Below, in pieces: positions 45,365-53,180 of a stretch of 64,000 nt of DNA. The stretch is from Bacteroidales bacterium (GTDB lineage Bacteria > Bacteroidota > Bacteroidia > Bacteroidales > P3): the NCBI GenBank assembly GCA_017480785.1, contig JAFURZ010000006.1, positions 62,001 through 126,000 on the forward strand. Direction: 5' to 3'. The notes under the pieces are model-generated. The model did no database searches. It saw only the letters and a program-made list of their open reading frames with translations, and was not told the origin of the DNA. The translations under genes and the position numbers were made by a program. Within the stretch, counting starts at the first letter, position 1. The number at the start of each line of letters is the position of its first letter.

Positions 45365-47863
45365 ATGAGACGGCTTTGTTTCGGTCTTATGGCGGTGCTG
45401 ACCCTGACCCTGTCCGGATGCAAAGACGACGAGGTCAGACGGCAATACACCATCAACGCCACCATGGAGCAGTTGCAGAACGCCGACAAGTACGGCTCGA
45501 AGGTGCAGCTAATCAACGAAGAGTGGACCTACTGGGAGTACAACGACTCGATCGACATCATCAGCAACGAGTCGAAGGGCAACACTACCGGCACGCTCTA
45601 CACTGGCTGGCTGGTGAACGGCGGCGGCGGCGACTATAGCGACTACAACGGTGTCTTCATCACCACCCTCGAAGAGGAGGATGGACACAGTTCACAGTGG
45701 TTTGTGGGCGTGCACCCCGCCAACTACCAGAAACATAAAATCACCTACAACGGCACGACTAACCACGGTTTCACCGCCAAGGTGTATCTGGAGCCCGTGC
45801 AGCACTACCGTCACGACTCGTCGTATGCGCGTCAGGTGCTGCCGATGATAGCCACCTATGACGGTCCCCAATGGAACGAGTCAAACCCCACCCCCTACCG
45901 CCTTGACTTCCATGCGCTGGCGGGCCTGGTGCGCCTGCAGCTGCTCAACGGTACGGGCAGCAGCATGAACATCTCGAAGATAGAGCTGGTATCGCTCGAC
46001 TTCGCGAGCGCCCCTGACGGCGACGGAACAGGCAAACGGCCCCTCTGTGGCCGCTTCCCGGTGAAGAACCTCTACAACTTCAACGCCCACCTCGACCACA
46101 CCAACCTCGAAGCACCCAGCACGCTGGGTGGAACCGGCGACGGCTACACCCTCACCCTCTCGACCAGCGAGAACGCCGACGAAGGGAGCCTGGAGTTCGG
46201 GGAGAACGAGCTGAAGAGCTTCTACGTGGTGCTGCCCGCCTTCCACGGCATGGACACCACCACCGTCTACCACCTGCAGATGAAGGTCTACACGACCGAC
46301 AACAAGGTGTGCTCCAAGAACTTCACCGTACAGACACGCCGCAACGGCATCACCTACATGCGCGCCATCAACATCACCGAGTTTGCCGACGACCCCGGAA
46401 CAGGTAGCGGCAACCCCGTGCTGGTGGGCTACGGCACGTCGACGCGTCCGTTCAAAATCTATACCATCGCCGACCTGCAGTATGTGCGCGACCGCTTCAA
46501 CGCGGGCGGTGAGGTGCGCATCAACGGGCAGTTGGTGACGCGCGACACGTGGTTCCGCATCATGCGCTCCGACCTCGTGCTGACCGACGCCAACTGGCGC
46601 GACGGCATTATCGACTTCAAGGGCCACATGACCTACTACAGCAATGCCCCCCACGTGACCCATGGCATCGTCAACCAGAGCTATAAGCCCGTGTTCCAAA
46701 GCATCAATGCCGACGGCGTGGTGAAGGGGCTAGCCGTCGTGACCAACAGCGACCTTGACTTCAACAGTCTGGGCACAGGTACCGACTACTCGCCCCTGTG
46801 CGGCACCAACAACGGCCGCATCGAGGACTGCCGCAACATCTCGCCCGAGGGGCTTACAGGCGACGCCCGCTACTTCAGAGGCAAGGTGGGTGGTGGAAGC
46901 TGCTATGCCGGCATCTGCATCACCAACAACGGCACCATCACCGGTAGCGACTATGCTGCCATCCGCACCCTGACCAACAACTGCAACTTTGCCGGCATCT
47001 GCAAGGAGAACACTGGTACTGTGCAGGGATGCGCATTGTCGTCCCCCGCCGAGGTCGAAGGACCCGGCAACCGCGGCGGCGTCGTCTACACGAACAACGG
47101 CATCGTGAGCGACTGCTACTGCGAAATCAGCTACTCCAACTTCCTCAACAGCGCCAACTGGGGCGGTATCGTCTATCAGAACAACACCGGCTCGTTGCAT
47201 CAGGTGAACAACTGCTACGTGAGCCATAACGCCATCCTGCGCTCCAATGGCAACGTGGGCGGCATCGTGTGCATCAACAACGGCATCGTCAACTACTGCC
47301 ACAACGAGAGCTATGCCCTGTGTGGCAAGGAGGTAGGCGGCATCGTGGCCACCATGAACGGTGGCGTGGTGAGCAACAGCTACTGCAACGACCCTGCACT
47401 CTTCATGACCCTCTATCAAGTGGCTGCGACCCATAGCGCGGGCGGCATTGTGGCCGTGCAGACTGCCGGCACGATACGCAACTGCTTTGCGGTCCTCAAG
47501 CACTTCACCCTGAGCACAGGCGACGCCACCGGCACCTATGGTGCCCTGGTGGGACGCATCATGTCCAACGCCGCCACTGTCGAGAACTGCTATGCCTACG
47601 AAGTCGATGAGGGCACCCCGCACTTCTACGGCAGCAACAACAGCGGCAACCTGACCCACTGCCACCTGCTGGGCGCCACACAGACCGATGTGGACGGCAT
47701 CACCACCGTGAACCATGCCTCGCTCGAGACGTTGCTCTCCTCACTGAACGAAAACAAACCCGGCGACGGCCTGAGCTGGACCCGCGGTCTGGGGGCTGGT
47801 GTAGAGAGCGACACCCAAGTGCCTACCCTCGTGCCCCCTGCCACGACCAAAAGACACCACTAA
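45365..47863 (+). CDS. Fimbrillin-like lipoprotein with GLUG-type repeats
   Basis: An 832-residue lipoprotein from ATG 45365. The signal MRRLCFGLMAVLTLTLSGC has Cys19 as the acylation site. In-frame upstream ATGs exist at 45218, 45257 and 45290, but that stretch is the 11-mer repeat. Residues about 20-350 resemble the N-terminal domain of fimbrillin-family (Mfa/FimA-like) proteins: YWEYNDSIDIIS, YRLDFHALAGLVRLQLLNGTGSSMNISKIEL. Residues about 370-790 carry GLUG-like beta-helix repeats (GGIVCINNGIVNYCHNES, GGIVATMNGGVVSNSYC). The short tail ends KRHH. It shares the GLUG theme with giant protein 3, so it may act as its surface partner or tip. It lies 13 bp before the next gene. Confidence 0.82.
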   Translation: MRRLCFGLMAVLTLTLSGCKDDEVRRQYTINATMEQLQNADKYGSKVQLINEEWTYWEYNDSIDIISNESKGNTTGTLYTGWLVNGGGGDYSDYNGVFITTLEEEDGHSSQWFVGVHPANYQKHKITYNGTTNHGFTAKVYLEPVQHYRHDSSYARQVLPMIATYDGPQWNESNPTPYRLDFHALAGLVRLQLLNGTGSSMNISKIELVSLDFASAPDGDGTGKRPLCGRFPVKNLYNFNAHLDHTNLEAPSTLGGTGDGYTLTLSTSENADEGSLEFGENELKSFYVVLPAFHGMDTTTVYHLQMKVYTTDNKVCSKNFTVQTRRNGITYMRAINITEFADDPGTGSGNPVLVGYGTSTRPFKIYTIADLQYVRDRFNAGGEVRINGQLVTRDTWFRIMRSDLVLTDANWRDGIIDFKGHMTYYSNAPHVTHGIVNQSYKPVFQSINADGVVKGLAVVTNSDLDFNSLGTGTDYSPLCGTNNGRIEDCRNISPEGLTGDARYFRGKVGGGSCYAGICITNNGTITGSDYAAIRTLTNNCNFAGICKENTGTVQGCALSSPAEVEGPGNRGGVVYTNNGIVSDCYCEISYSNFLNSANWGGIVYQNNTGSLHQVNNCYVSHNAILRSNGNVGGIVCINNGIVNYCHNESYALCGKEVGGIVATMNGGVVSNSYCNDPALFMTLYQVAATHSAGGIVAVQTAGTIRNCFAVLKHFTLSTGDATGTYGALVGRIMSNAATVENCYAYEVDEGTPHFYGSNNSGNLTHCHLLGATQTDVDGITTVNHASLETLLSSLNENKPGDGLSWTRGLGAGVESDTQVPTLVPPATTKRHH

Positions 47864-47876
47864 ATAAAAACACCCG

Positions 47877-48440
47877 ATGAAACACAGCCTTCTGACCCTC
47901 ACCCTGCTGCTGATTGCCTGTCCCGTCCTTCGGGCGCAGGTGGGCGACACCACCGGCTGGCACATGCGCCTGTCGACCGGTGCCAGCGTCAGCAGCGGCT
48001 TCGGGCAGACGCAGTCGCTCAGCTGGGTGGCGCCCTCGTTTGAGTTCCACCCCACCTCGCGGCTCACCGTCAACACCGGGTTTGCCGCCGTCGGCAGCCT
48101 GATGCCCTCCGACTACAAGCTCCAGGGCAACAACGCCCGTAGCCTGGCCCCCTTGCGAGCCGGCACGCAGGCCACCGCCCTCTGGGCCGAGGCTAGCTAC
48201 CGAATCAACCAACGCCTCTGGGTGTGGGGCGCCGTGGCCCATGTCGGAGGCTTCGCCCAGCCCCTGTGGCTCGACCGCAGCCTGCCCCTGCAGGCCACCG
48301 CTTTCAGCGGCGGTTTCGGCTACCGCTTCGGAGAGAACAGCATACTGGAGATGCACATCCATATCGTCCGCGACAAATACGGCACCCTGGCGCCGATGCT
48401 CTACGACGACCCTTTTCACTATAACCGATTACTCTTTTAG
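47877..48440 (+). CDS. Small outer-membrane beta-barrel-like protein
   Basis: A 187-residue exported protein with a signal ending at VLRAQ (residue 21). The mature part has alternating aromatic/polar strands of an 8-strand-type barrel (WHMRLSTGASVSSGFGQT, LSWVAPSFEFHPTSRLTVNTGF, AFSGGFGYRFGENSILEMHIHIVRD). No specific family is recognised. It follows the fimbrillin-like lipoprotein by 13 bp and abuts the DUF4290 gene, so it probably belongs to the surface operon, perhaps as an outer-membrane anchor. Confidence 0.7.
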   Translation: MKHSLLTLTLLLIACPVLRAQVGDTTGWHMRLSTGASVSSGFGQTQSLSWVAPSFEFHPTSRLTVNTGFAAVGSLMPSDYKLQGNNARSLAPLRAGTQATALWAEASYRINQRLWVWGAVAHVGGFAQPLWLDRSLPLQATAFSGGFGYRFGENSILEMHIHIVRDKYGTLAPMLYDDPFHYNRLLF

Positions 48441-49085
48441 ATGGAATACAACACACAACGCGAACAACTGAAGATAGCCGACTATGGACGCAACGTGGTG
48501 AAAATGATTGACTACGCCAAGCAGCTTGCTTCCCGTGAGGATCGCACCCGCATGGCCAACACCATCATCGACGTCATGGCGCAGCTCAATCCCAAAATCA
48601 AAGAGCGTACCGACTACCGCCACATCCTCTGGGACCACCTGATGATTATGGCCAACCATGAATTCGACGTCGACTGCCCCTACCCTATCAACCGTGAAGA
48701 GACCGAGAACTTCCGCCCCCACCGCCTGAGGTTGCACGAAGGCGGCATACGCTATCGCCACTATGGCCGTGCCCTGGAGGACATGGTACGTGCCGTGGCC
48801 GACATGCCCGCCGGCGACGAGCGCGACACTCTCACCGCCCAGATTGCACAGAACATGAAGCGACAATATCTGCAGTGGAACCGCGACACCGTCGACGACA
48901 GCCTCATCACCGAACAGCTGACCACTCTCAGCGAGGGTCGGCTGCAACTGCCTGCCGGATTCCAGTACACCGACACCAAGGAAATACTCGCATCCATCAA
49001 CAATTCGCAGAACAACAAGTCCGAGGGCGGCACCAAGAAAAAGAAGAAGAAGAAAAAGAAGAACAACACCGCTGCCCAGCAATAA
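48441..49085 (+). CDS. DUF4290 domain-containing protein
   Basis: A 214-residue cytosolic protein of the Bacteroidota family DUF4290. Recognised by EYNTQREQLKIADYGRNV, LNPKIKERTDYRHILWDHL, VDCPYPINREE and MPAGDERDTLTAQIAQNMKRQYLQWN. The C-terminus ends with a long lysine run (about ten Lys after GGT) of a kind often seen in this family. Function unknown; it commonly lies directly before murA, as here (15-bp gap), which hints at an envelope-growth role. Its start abuts the stop of the barrel-like protein gene. Confidence 0.85.
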   Translation: MEYNTQREQLKIADYGRNVVKMIDYAKQLASREDRTRMANTIIDVMAQLNPKIKERTDYRHILWDHLMIMANHEFDVDCPYPINREETENFRPHRLRLHEGGIRYRHYGRALEDMVRAVADMPAGDERDTLTAQIAQNMKRQYLQWNRDTVDDSLITEQLTTLSEGRLQLPAGFQYTDTKEILASINNSQNNKSEGGTKKKKKKKKKNNTAAQQ

Positions 49086-49100
49086 CCAACACCTCCCATT

Positions 49101-50417
49101 ATGGCAAGCTTTGAAATCAACGGAGGACGACGGCTGAAAGGCGAGATAGTGCCGCAGGGGGCCAAGAACGAAGCCCTGCAGGTGCTGTGTGCCGTACTCC
49201 TCACCTCGGAAAAGGTACGCATCAGCGACATACCTGACATTCGCGATGTCAACCGTCTCATTGACCTGCTGAAACTGCTGGGCGTCAGCGTGCGGCAGGA
49301 CGTCACCGCCACTACCGAGAGCGGACGCACCTTTGAATTCCAAGCCGACCAGGTGAACCTCGAGGTGCTGGGCAGTGCCGAATACCGTGAACAAGCCGGC
49401 ACCCTGCGTGGCAGCATCATGCTTGTCGGCCCCCTCCTGTCGCGCTTCGGACGGGCCGTGGTGCCCCAACCCGGGGGTGACAAGATAGGGCGGCGACGGC
49501 TCGACACCCACTTTATCGGCATGGAACGCCTCGGCGCCACCGTTGAATACAAACGCGGCGCCTATATGGTCAACGCCAAGCGTCTCAAAGGGTGCTACAT
49601 GCTTCTGGACGAAGCGTCGGTCACCGGCACCGCCAACCTCGTGATGACCGCCGTGCTGTCCCACGGCACCACCACCATTATGAACGCCGCCTGCGAGCCT
49701 TACGTCTACCAGCTCTGCAAGATGCTCAACAGCATGGGAGCACGCATCAGCGGTGTGGGCAGCAATCTGCTGACCATCCGCGGCGTGCGTGAGTTGCACG
49801 GCTGCGAGCACCGCCTGCTGCCCGACATGATTGAGGTGGGTTCTTTCATCGGCATGGCCGCAATGACCCAGAGCGACCTCACCATCCGCAACGCGCAGGT
49901 GCAGCATCTAGGACTCATACCGCAGGTGTTCCGCCGCCTCGGCATCGAGGTGTGGCAGAAGGGCGACGACCTCTACATCCCCGCCCAGGAGCACTACGAG
50001 ATAGAGCGCTTCATGGACGGCAGCATTATGACCGTGGCCGATGCGCCGTGGCCAGGGTTCACGCCCGACCTCATCAGCATCGCCCTCGTCGTGGCCACCC
50101 AGGCCAAAGGCAGCGTGCTCATCCACCAGAAGATGTTCGAGAGCCGCCTCTTCTTCGTCGACAAGCTCATCGACATGGGTGCCCAGATAATCCTTTGCGA
50201 CCCCCACCGCGCCACCGTCATCGGCCTTGACCGCGTGCACAAGCTGCGCGGCGTGCGCATGACCTCGCCCGACATCCGCGCCGGTGTGGCGCTCCTCATC
50301 GCTGCCCTCAGCGCCGACGGCACCAGCCGCATCGACAACATAGAGCAGATAGACCGCGGATACCAGCACATTGACGACCGTCTTCGCCGCCTCGGCGCCG
50401 ACATCAGACGAATATAG
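49101..50417 (+). CDS. murA: UDP-N-acetylglucosamine 1-carboxyvinyltransferase
   Basis: A 438-residue enzyme that transfers enolpyruvate from PEP to UDP-GlcNAc, the first committed peptidoglycan step. It has GAKNEAL near the N-terminus (Lys-Asn substrate site), RGSIMLVGPLL, the active-site loop PGGDKIGRRRLDTH and PGFTPDL with the catalytic Asp. The loop residue that is Cys115 in E. coli MurA, the fosfomycin target, is Asp127 here. Cys-to-Asp enzymes are active and naturally fosfomycin-insensitive in characterised bacteria. It lies between DUF4290 and the phosphatase gene. Confidence 0.95.
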   Translation: MASFEINGGRRLKGEIVPQGAKNEALQVLCAVLLTSEKVRISDIPDIRDVNRLIDLLKLLGVSVRQDVTATTESGRTFEFQADQVNLEVLGSAEYREQAGTLRGSIMLVGPLLSRFGRAVVPQPGGDKIGRRRLDTHFIGMERLGATVEYKRGAYMVNAKRLKGCYMLLDEASVTGTANLVMTAVLSHGTTTIMNAACEPYVYQLCKMLNSMGARISGVGSNLLTIRGVRELHGCEHRLLPDMIEVGSFIGMAAMTQSDLTIRNAQVQHLGLIPQVFRRLGIEVWQKGDDLYIPAQEHYEIERFMDGSIMTVADAPWPGFTPDLISIALVVATQAKGSVLIHQKMFESRLFFVDKLIDMGAQIILCDPHRATVIGLDRVHKLRGVRMTSPDIRAGVALLIAALSADGTSRIDNIEQIDRGYQHIDDRLRRLGADIRRI

Positions 50418-50429
50418 ACCCCACATACC

Positions 50430-51170
50430 ATGGCATTTCACCTGTTTAAGAGAAACAACGAACCACGGCCCATCTTCGCCACCTTGGGCACCGACATGCA
50501 CTGCCACCTCATTCCCGCCGTCGACGACGGGTCGAAATGCACCGAAGAGAGCCTCGAATGCCTGCGCACGCTGAAATCCGTGGGATACAGCAAGGTGTAT
50601 ATCACCCCCCACTTCCAGCATCCACGCTTCCCCAACAACGAAGACGACATCGTGCGTCGCTATGGCGAGCTGTGTAACGCCGCCGCCGAGGCCGGCATAG
50701 ACATCGAGCTGGCTGGCATCGCCGGAGAATACCGCATCGACAGCGGCTTCAAGGCCCGCCTCGACAACCCCCGTTTCCTGCAGGTCGCCGGCAAGTATGT
50801 CCTCGTCGAGTTGTCGCTCCACCAACAGATGCCGGGAGCCGACGAGATGATATTTGACATGCAGATGAAAGGCTACGACCTCATCCTTGCCCACCCCGAG
50901 CGCTACCCCTACCTGAACATCGACGGTCCCCGCATCGAGCAGCTGCTCAATCAGGGTGTCTACCTGCAGGTCAACGCGCTCTCCCTCGGCGGATTCTATG
51001 GCGAAGAGGCCCGTCGGCGCGCCTACGCCATCATCGAGCGGGGATGGGTAAGCTTCATCGGCACCGACACCCACAACACCCTCTACTGCCAGGCCCTGCG
51101 CGAGCTCTCGCACAGCCGCAAGATAGAGAAACTCCTTGAGAAACACGAATTCATGAACAACACATTATAA
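50430..51170 (+). CDS. CpsB/CapC-type PHP tyrosine phosphatase
   Basis: A 246-residue PHP-fold metal-dependent phosphatase of the capsule-regulator (CpsB/YwqE) family. The metal-binding motifs are DMHCHLIPAVDDGS, YITPHFQHP, LAHPERYPYL and IGTDTHN. In Gram-positive bacteria the family dephosphorylates the polysaccharide tyrosine kinase. In Bacteroidota it usually sits with capsule or envelope genes, here 12 bp after murA. No matching kinase (Wzc/BY-kinase) is in the window. Confidence 0.88.
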   Translation: MAFHLFKRNNEPRPIFATLGTDMHCHLIPAVDDGSKCTEESLECLRTLKSVGYSKVYITPHFQHPRFPNNEDDIVRRYGELCNAAAEAGIDIELAGIAGEYRIDSGFKARLDNPRFLQVAGKYVLVELSLHQQMPGADEMIFDMQMKGYDLILAHPERYPYLNIDGPRIEQLLNQGVYLQVNALSLGGFYGEEARRRAYAIIERGWVSFIGTDTHNTLYCQALRELSHSRKIEKLLEKHEFMNNTL

Positions 51171-51201
51171 AAATATTAACCCAATTAAAACCCACACAAC
51201 T

Positions 51202-51696
51202 ATGAAAAAGTTATTATTTGCCCTTGTGGCCGTCAGCGCATTGCTGACCGTATCGTGCACCAAAAATGATGAGACCTCGCTCAAAGGCCGGTGGGAAGCC
51301 CCCCGTTTCGCCGAAAATCCGGACGACATAGCCTTTGTCGCCATCTTCGGCGAGGAAGACCTCGACCTGTATGTCATTGCCTGGGGACAGCACATGAAGG
51401 GAACATACACTTGGTCCAACGATGTTGTGAAATACAATATCACTGAAGCCAATCAGGCTTATACCGACGTAGCCTACGACAATGAAGGCAACATGACAAG
51501 TTGGTCGTGGATGGCCGGAAACCTTGACGCTGCAACCCTTACTCTCTCGAGTGGCTATGACTGGTATCCGATGACCGGAGAAGAGCTGGCCCGCGCCAAA
51601 GAGGAATTCGGCGAATTCGAGTTCAAGGTCAATGGGAACACCGCGACCAGCACTTTAGTAGGCATCGAAAACCTAACATTCAATAAAGTTAATTGA
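51202..51696 (+). CDS. Lipoprotein, lipocalin-like
   Basis: A 164-residue lipoprotein with signal MKKLLFALVAVSALLTVSC (Cys19). The mature part begins with LKGRWEAP, the opening motif of lipocalin-like Bacteroidota lipoproteins, followed by short beta-strands (VAIFGEEDLDLYVIAWGQHMKGTYTW) ending in FKVNGNTATSTLVG. The ligand is unknown. It lies 31 bp after the phosphatase gene and 6 bp before purB. Confidence 0.75.
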   Translation: MKKLLFALVAVSALLTVSCTKNDETSLKGRWEAPRFAENPDDIAFVAIFGEEDLDLYVIAWGQHMKGTYTWSNDVVKYNITEANQAYTDVAYDNEGNMTSWSWMAGNLDAATLTLSSGYDWYPMTGEELARAKEEFGEFEFKVNGNTATSTLVGIENLTFNKVN

Positions 51697-51702
51697 GCAG
51701 AG

Positions 51703-53052
51703 ATGAATAGTCTGAATGCCGTCTCGCCCATCGACGGGCGCTACCGTAGCAAATGCGAAGCCCTGGCAGCCTACTACTCCGAAGGGGCCCTGATAAAATA
51801 CCGCGTGCGCGTCGAAGTGGAGTACTTCATCGCCCTTAGCGAGCGCCTCAAGGAGGTGCGACCCCAGCTGGCCGTCGTGACCGACAAGGCCGAGGCCCTG
51901 CGCGACATCTACCGCCACTTCACCGACGACGACGCCCTGGCCATCAAAGAGATAGAGAAGACCACCAACCACGACGTGAAAGCTGTGGAGTACTTCCTCA
52001 AAGGCAAGTTTGACGACATGGGCCTCGCCGCCCTGAAAGAGTTCATCCATTTCGGCCTCACCTCGCAGGACATCAACAACACGTCGGTGCCGCTGAGCAT
52101 GAAAGACTGCGCCAGGGAGGTGCTGCTGCCGGCCTACCGCAACATACTGGGCCTGCTGAAAACCAAAGCCGAAGAATGGCGCGACATACCCATGCTGGCC
52201 CACACCCACGGCCAGCCTGCCTCACCCACCACGCTGGGCAAGGAGTGGGGGGTCTTCGCCTACCGTCTGGAACGCCAGCTGCAGGAGCTGGAGCGCCTGC
52301 CCTTCACCGCCAAGTTCGGCGGCGCCACGGGCAACTTCAACGCACACCTGGCCGCCTTCCCCGACATAGACTGGCGTGCCTTCGGCAACGACTTCGTGGC
52401 CAACCATCTGGGGCTAGAACGGCAGCAACTCACCACCCAAATCGAGAACTACGACATGATGGCGGCCTGGTTCGACGCCTGCAAGCGCATCAACGTCATC
52501 CTCATCGACCTCTGCCGCGACGTGTGGACCTACGTCTCGATGGAATACTTCAAGCAGCGCATCAAAGCCGGCGAAGTGGGCAGCAGCGCCATGCCCCACA
52601 AAGTGAACCCCATAGACTTCGAGAACGCCGAGGGCAACCTCGGTCTGGCCAACGCCATCTACGAGCACCTGAGCCACAAGTTGCCCGTCAGCCGCATGCA
52701 ACGCGACCTGACCGACTCGACCGTCAGCCGCAACATCGGCGTGCCCATCGCCCACACCCTCATCTCCCTGGCCTCGCTCGAGAAAGGGCTCGGCAAACTG
52801 CTCCTCAACGAAGAGGCCCTCCGGCGCGACCTCGACAACAACTGGGCCGTGGTGGCCGAAGCCATACAGACCATCCTCCGCTCCGTCGGGTATCCCAACC
52901 CCTACGAGGCCCTGAAACAGCTGACCCGCACCAACGAGAAGGTCACCGCACAAACCATCAGCGACTTTGTCGACACGCTTGAGGTGGCTCCCGAGGTCAA
53001 GCAACGCCTCAAGACCATCACCCCGCACAACTACATCGGGTACACCCTCTGA
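51703..53052 (+). CDS. purB: Adenylosuccinate lyase
   Basis: A 449-residue enzyme of purine synthesis that removes fumarate from SAICAR and from adenylosuccinate. It is of the E. coli PurB type: LNAVSPIDGRYRSK, EKTTNHDVKAVEYFLK, HFGLTSQDINNTSVPL, LAHTHGQPASPTTLGKE and the superfamily signature GSSAMPHKVNPIDFENAEGN (catalytic Ser loop), then LPVSRMQRDLTDST. Full-length. It ends 9 bp before a GC hairpin. Confidence 0.96.
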   Translation: MNSLNAVSPIDGRYRSKCEALAAYYSEGALIKYRVRVEVEYFIALSERLKEVRPQLAVVTDKAEALRDIYRHFTDDDALAIKEIEKTTNHDVKAVEYFLKGKFDDMGLAALKEFIHFGLTSQDINNTSVPLSMKDCAREVLLPAYRNILGLLKTKAEEWRDIPMLAHTHGQPASPTTLGKEWGVFAYRLERQLQELERLPFTAKFGGATGNFNAHLAAFPDIDWRAFGNDFVANHLGLERQQLTTQIENYDMMAAWFDACKRINVILIDLCRDVWTYVSMEYFKQRIKAGEVGSSAMPHKVNPIDFENAEGNLGLANAIYEHLSHKLPVSRMQRDLTDSTVSRNIGVPIAHTLISLASLEKGLGKLLLNEEALRRDLDNNWAVVAEAIQTILRSVGYPNPYEALKQLTRTNEKVTAQTISDFVDTLEVAPEVKQRLKTITPHNYIGYTL

Positions 53053-53061
53053 CCGCCCCCA

Positions 53062-53084
53062 CCCGACCCCGGCTCCGGGGCGGG
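53062..53084 (+). terminator. Hairpin after purB
   Basis: CCCG-A-CCCCGG-CT-CCGGGG-CGGG, a 10-bp GC stem with one bulge, 9 bp after the purB stop. No T-run follows, so termination may be partial. Confidence 0.5.
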
Positions 53085-53180
53085 ACCGCACCGTCGTTTG
53101 TCCGTGTCGACTCGGAGCAAACACGAAGGAGACACGAAGCAGAGTAGTATTAAATACTGAATAAGAGCCTGTTAAACCGA

